Assembly (NCBI RefSeq): GCF_028473145.1
Contig: NZ_CP092370.1
Span: 2,356,001 to 2,420,000, forward strand
Direction: 5' to 3'
DNA: 64,000 nt
DNA from: Flavobacterium sp. CBA20B-1
GTDB taxonomy: Bacteria; Bacteroidota; Bacteroidia; Flavobacteriales; Flavobacteriaceae
Part shown: in pieces, positions 62,863 to 64,000 of the stretch
Position numbering within the stretch: position 1 is the first letter of the stretch
Layout: each line of letters starts with the position of its first letter
Notes under the pieces: generated by a model
Database searches by the model: none
What the model saw: only the letters and a program-made list of their open reading frames with translations
Told to the model about the DNA's origin: nothing
Translations under genes and position numbers: made by a program

Positions 62863-64000
62863 ATGAAATCACAAGATATCAGAAAAAAATTTCTTGATTT
62901 TTTTGAAAGCAAAGGACATTTAATTGTTCCGTCGGCACCAATTGTTTTAAAAGACGATCCAACCCTTATGTTTAACAATTCGGGTATGGCACAGTTTAAA
63001 GAATATTTTTTGGGCAATGCCGTTCCAAAAAGCAACCGAATTGCCGATACACAAAAATGTTTACGTGTTTCGGGCAAGCATAACGATTTGGAAGATGTAG
63101 GTTTTGATACCTATCACCACACCATGTTCGAAATGTTGGGCAATTGGTCTTTTGGCGATTATTTCAAGAAAGAAGCTATTGCTTGGGCTTGGGAATTTTT
63201 AACCGAAGTTTTAAAGATTGATAAAGACCGCTTGTATGTTTCTGTTTTTGAAGGAAACGATGCTGAAAATGTACCTTTTGACCAAGAAGCTTGGGATTTA
63301 TGGAAACAATATGTTGCCGAAGACCGAATTATTCTTGGAAACAAAAAGGATAATTTCTGGGAAATGGGTGATCAAGGACCATGTGGACCGTGTTCTGAAA
63401 TTCATGTAGATTTACGTACCGATGCTGAAAGAAATGAAGTTTCTGGACGATCTTTAGTAAATGCCGATCATCCGCAGGTAGTTGAAATCTGGAACAACGT
63501 ATTTATGGAATTTAACCGTAAAGCCGATGGATCGTTAGAAAAATTGCCTGCAAAACATGTTGATACCGGAATGGGTTTTGAGCGTTTGTGTATGGCAATG
63601 CAAAATGTTACATCAAACTATGATACCGATGTTTTTACGCCACTTATCGAAAAAGTTACAGAAATTACTGGAGCTAAATATTTGCCTAACACTGTCACTC
63701 CGAGCGAAGTCGAGGAGAAAACCAATATTGCCATTCGCGTAATTGTAGATCACGTGCGTGCGGTGGCTTTCGCTATTGCCGATGGGCAGTTGCCGTCAAA
63801 CAACGGAGCAGGTTACGTAATCCGCAGAATTTTACGCAGAGCCATTCGTTACGGATTTACGTTTTTAGATACAAAAGAACCATTTATTTATCAGTTGGTT
63901 GATGTATTGTCAGCCCAAATGGGACAGTTCTTTCCGGAAATCGTATCGCAAAAAGATTTGGTTAAAAACGTAATCAAAGAAGAAGAAGCCTCTTTCTTAA
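62863..64000 (+). CDS. alaS: Alanyl-tRNA synthetase, N-terminal part (truncated by window end)
   Basis: The first 379 residues are visible. The class II catalytic core is intact: [19 protein letters not shown] (1-19), [13 protein letters not shown] (about 35-47, motif 1 region), [18 protein letters not shown] (about 87-104, motif 2 region), [13 protein letters not shown] (about 172-184), [13 protein letters not shown] (about 318). It charges tRNA-Ala. Residues 275-287 ([13 protein letters not shown]) are unusual and come from a palindromic repeat sequence inserted in frame at 63693-63719. Confidence 0.97.
   Translation, partial: MKSQDIRKKFLDFFESKGHLIVPSAPIVLKDDPTLMFNNSGMAQFKEYFLGNAVPKSNRIADTQKCLRVSGKHNDLEDVGFDTYHHTMFEMLGNWSFGDYFKKEAIAWAWEFLTEVLKIDKDRLYVSVFEGNDAENVPFDQEAWDLWKQYVAEDRIILGNKKDNFWEMGDQGPCGPCSEIHVDLRTDAERNEVSGRSLVNADHPQVVEIWNNVFMEFNRKADGSLEKLPAKHVDTGMGFERLCMAMQNVTSNYDTDVFTPLIEKVTEITGAKYLPNTVTPSEVEEKTNIAIRVIVDHVRAVAFAIADGQLPSNNGAGYVIRRILRRAIRYGFTFLDTKEPFIYQLVDVLSAQMGQFFPEIVSQKDLVKNVIKEEEASFL
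63693..63719. repeat. Dispersed repeat fragment inside the alaS reading frame
   Basis: TGTCACTCCGAGCGAAGTCG and the next bases (GAGGAGA) match the intergenic repeat type seen at 60243-60262 (TGTCATTCCGACGAAGGAAG). The frame stays open through it and encodes TVTPSEVEE. Confidence 0.6.

Overview
This AT-rich window comes from a member of the Bacteroidota, class Flavobacteriia, close to Flavobacterium or Myroides. The evidence is the gldKLMN block of the type IX secretion/gliding machinery, T9SS C-terminal sorting domains on secreted proteins, TAnnTTTG/TTTG promoters, a short primary sigma factor without region 1.1, and gene orders typical of the class (rpsO-pnp-rpoD; miaB - sigma54 regulator - lptE - TPR - secG - groES - groEL; topA - degenerate arginase - gldKLMN).

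Layout. 1-13.9 kb: flavin reductase, a membrane sensor kinase, HIT, greA with a terminator-containing leader, a TonB-dependent receptor behind a TPP riboswitch, small secreted proteins, arfB, a phosphopantetheinyl transferase, adenosylhomocysteinase, an ECF sigma factor with a membrane partner, and rpoD. 14-17.1 kb: three tandem T9SS-secreted leucine-rich-repeat-like paralogues between rpoD and pnp, flanked by a perfect 34-bp direct repeat of the pnp 3' end. 17.1-23.5 kb: pnp, rpsO, a GAF protein, and a metal-related trio (HYC_CC_PP protein, TonB receptor, HMA domain protein). 23.57-29.17 kb: an accessory island flanked by a perfect 35-bp direct repeat of the groEL 3' end. It holds a WYL regulator, a PDDEXK nuclease, a DnaQ-like exonuclease, two copies of an unknown 136-aa family, an unknown 270-aa protein, a cREC-like receiver and a metallophosphoesterase. 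29.1-36.4 kb: groEL/ES, secG, lptE, miaB and neighbours. 36.5-38.0 kb: an overlapping SLOG-like/WYL gene pair. 38.1-49.7 kb: topA, arginase-like, gldKLMN, an FAD oxidoreductase and an ABC-F protein. 49.7-59.2 kb: ABC transporter ATPase, OsmC, exonuclease, serine hydrolase, fumarase, hydrolase, der and era. 59.3-60.5 kb: two initiator tRNAs followed by tRNA-derived repeats that carry a GIY-YIG gene. 60.5-64 kb: TPM/TPM/LemA, a MerR regulator and the start of alaS.

Main points of interest. Two separate inserts sit at the 3' ends of essential genes (groEL and pnp). In both, the gene's last bases are duplicated at the far side of the insert, the gene stays intact, and a terminator inside the insert follows the gene. 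Neither insert encodes a visible recombinase. In the groEL island a near-identical promoter/operator box precedes both the WYL gene and the second operon, which suggests a WYL-controlled accessory (possibly defence) module. The tRNA-fMet locus carries repeat units made of a terminator hairpin, a spacer and a tRNA 3'-half-like segment. One unit has a GIY-YIG endonuclease gene in place of the spacer, so the short units look like internally deleted copies of a mobile unit. All calls were made by reading the sequence; no database search was possible.
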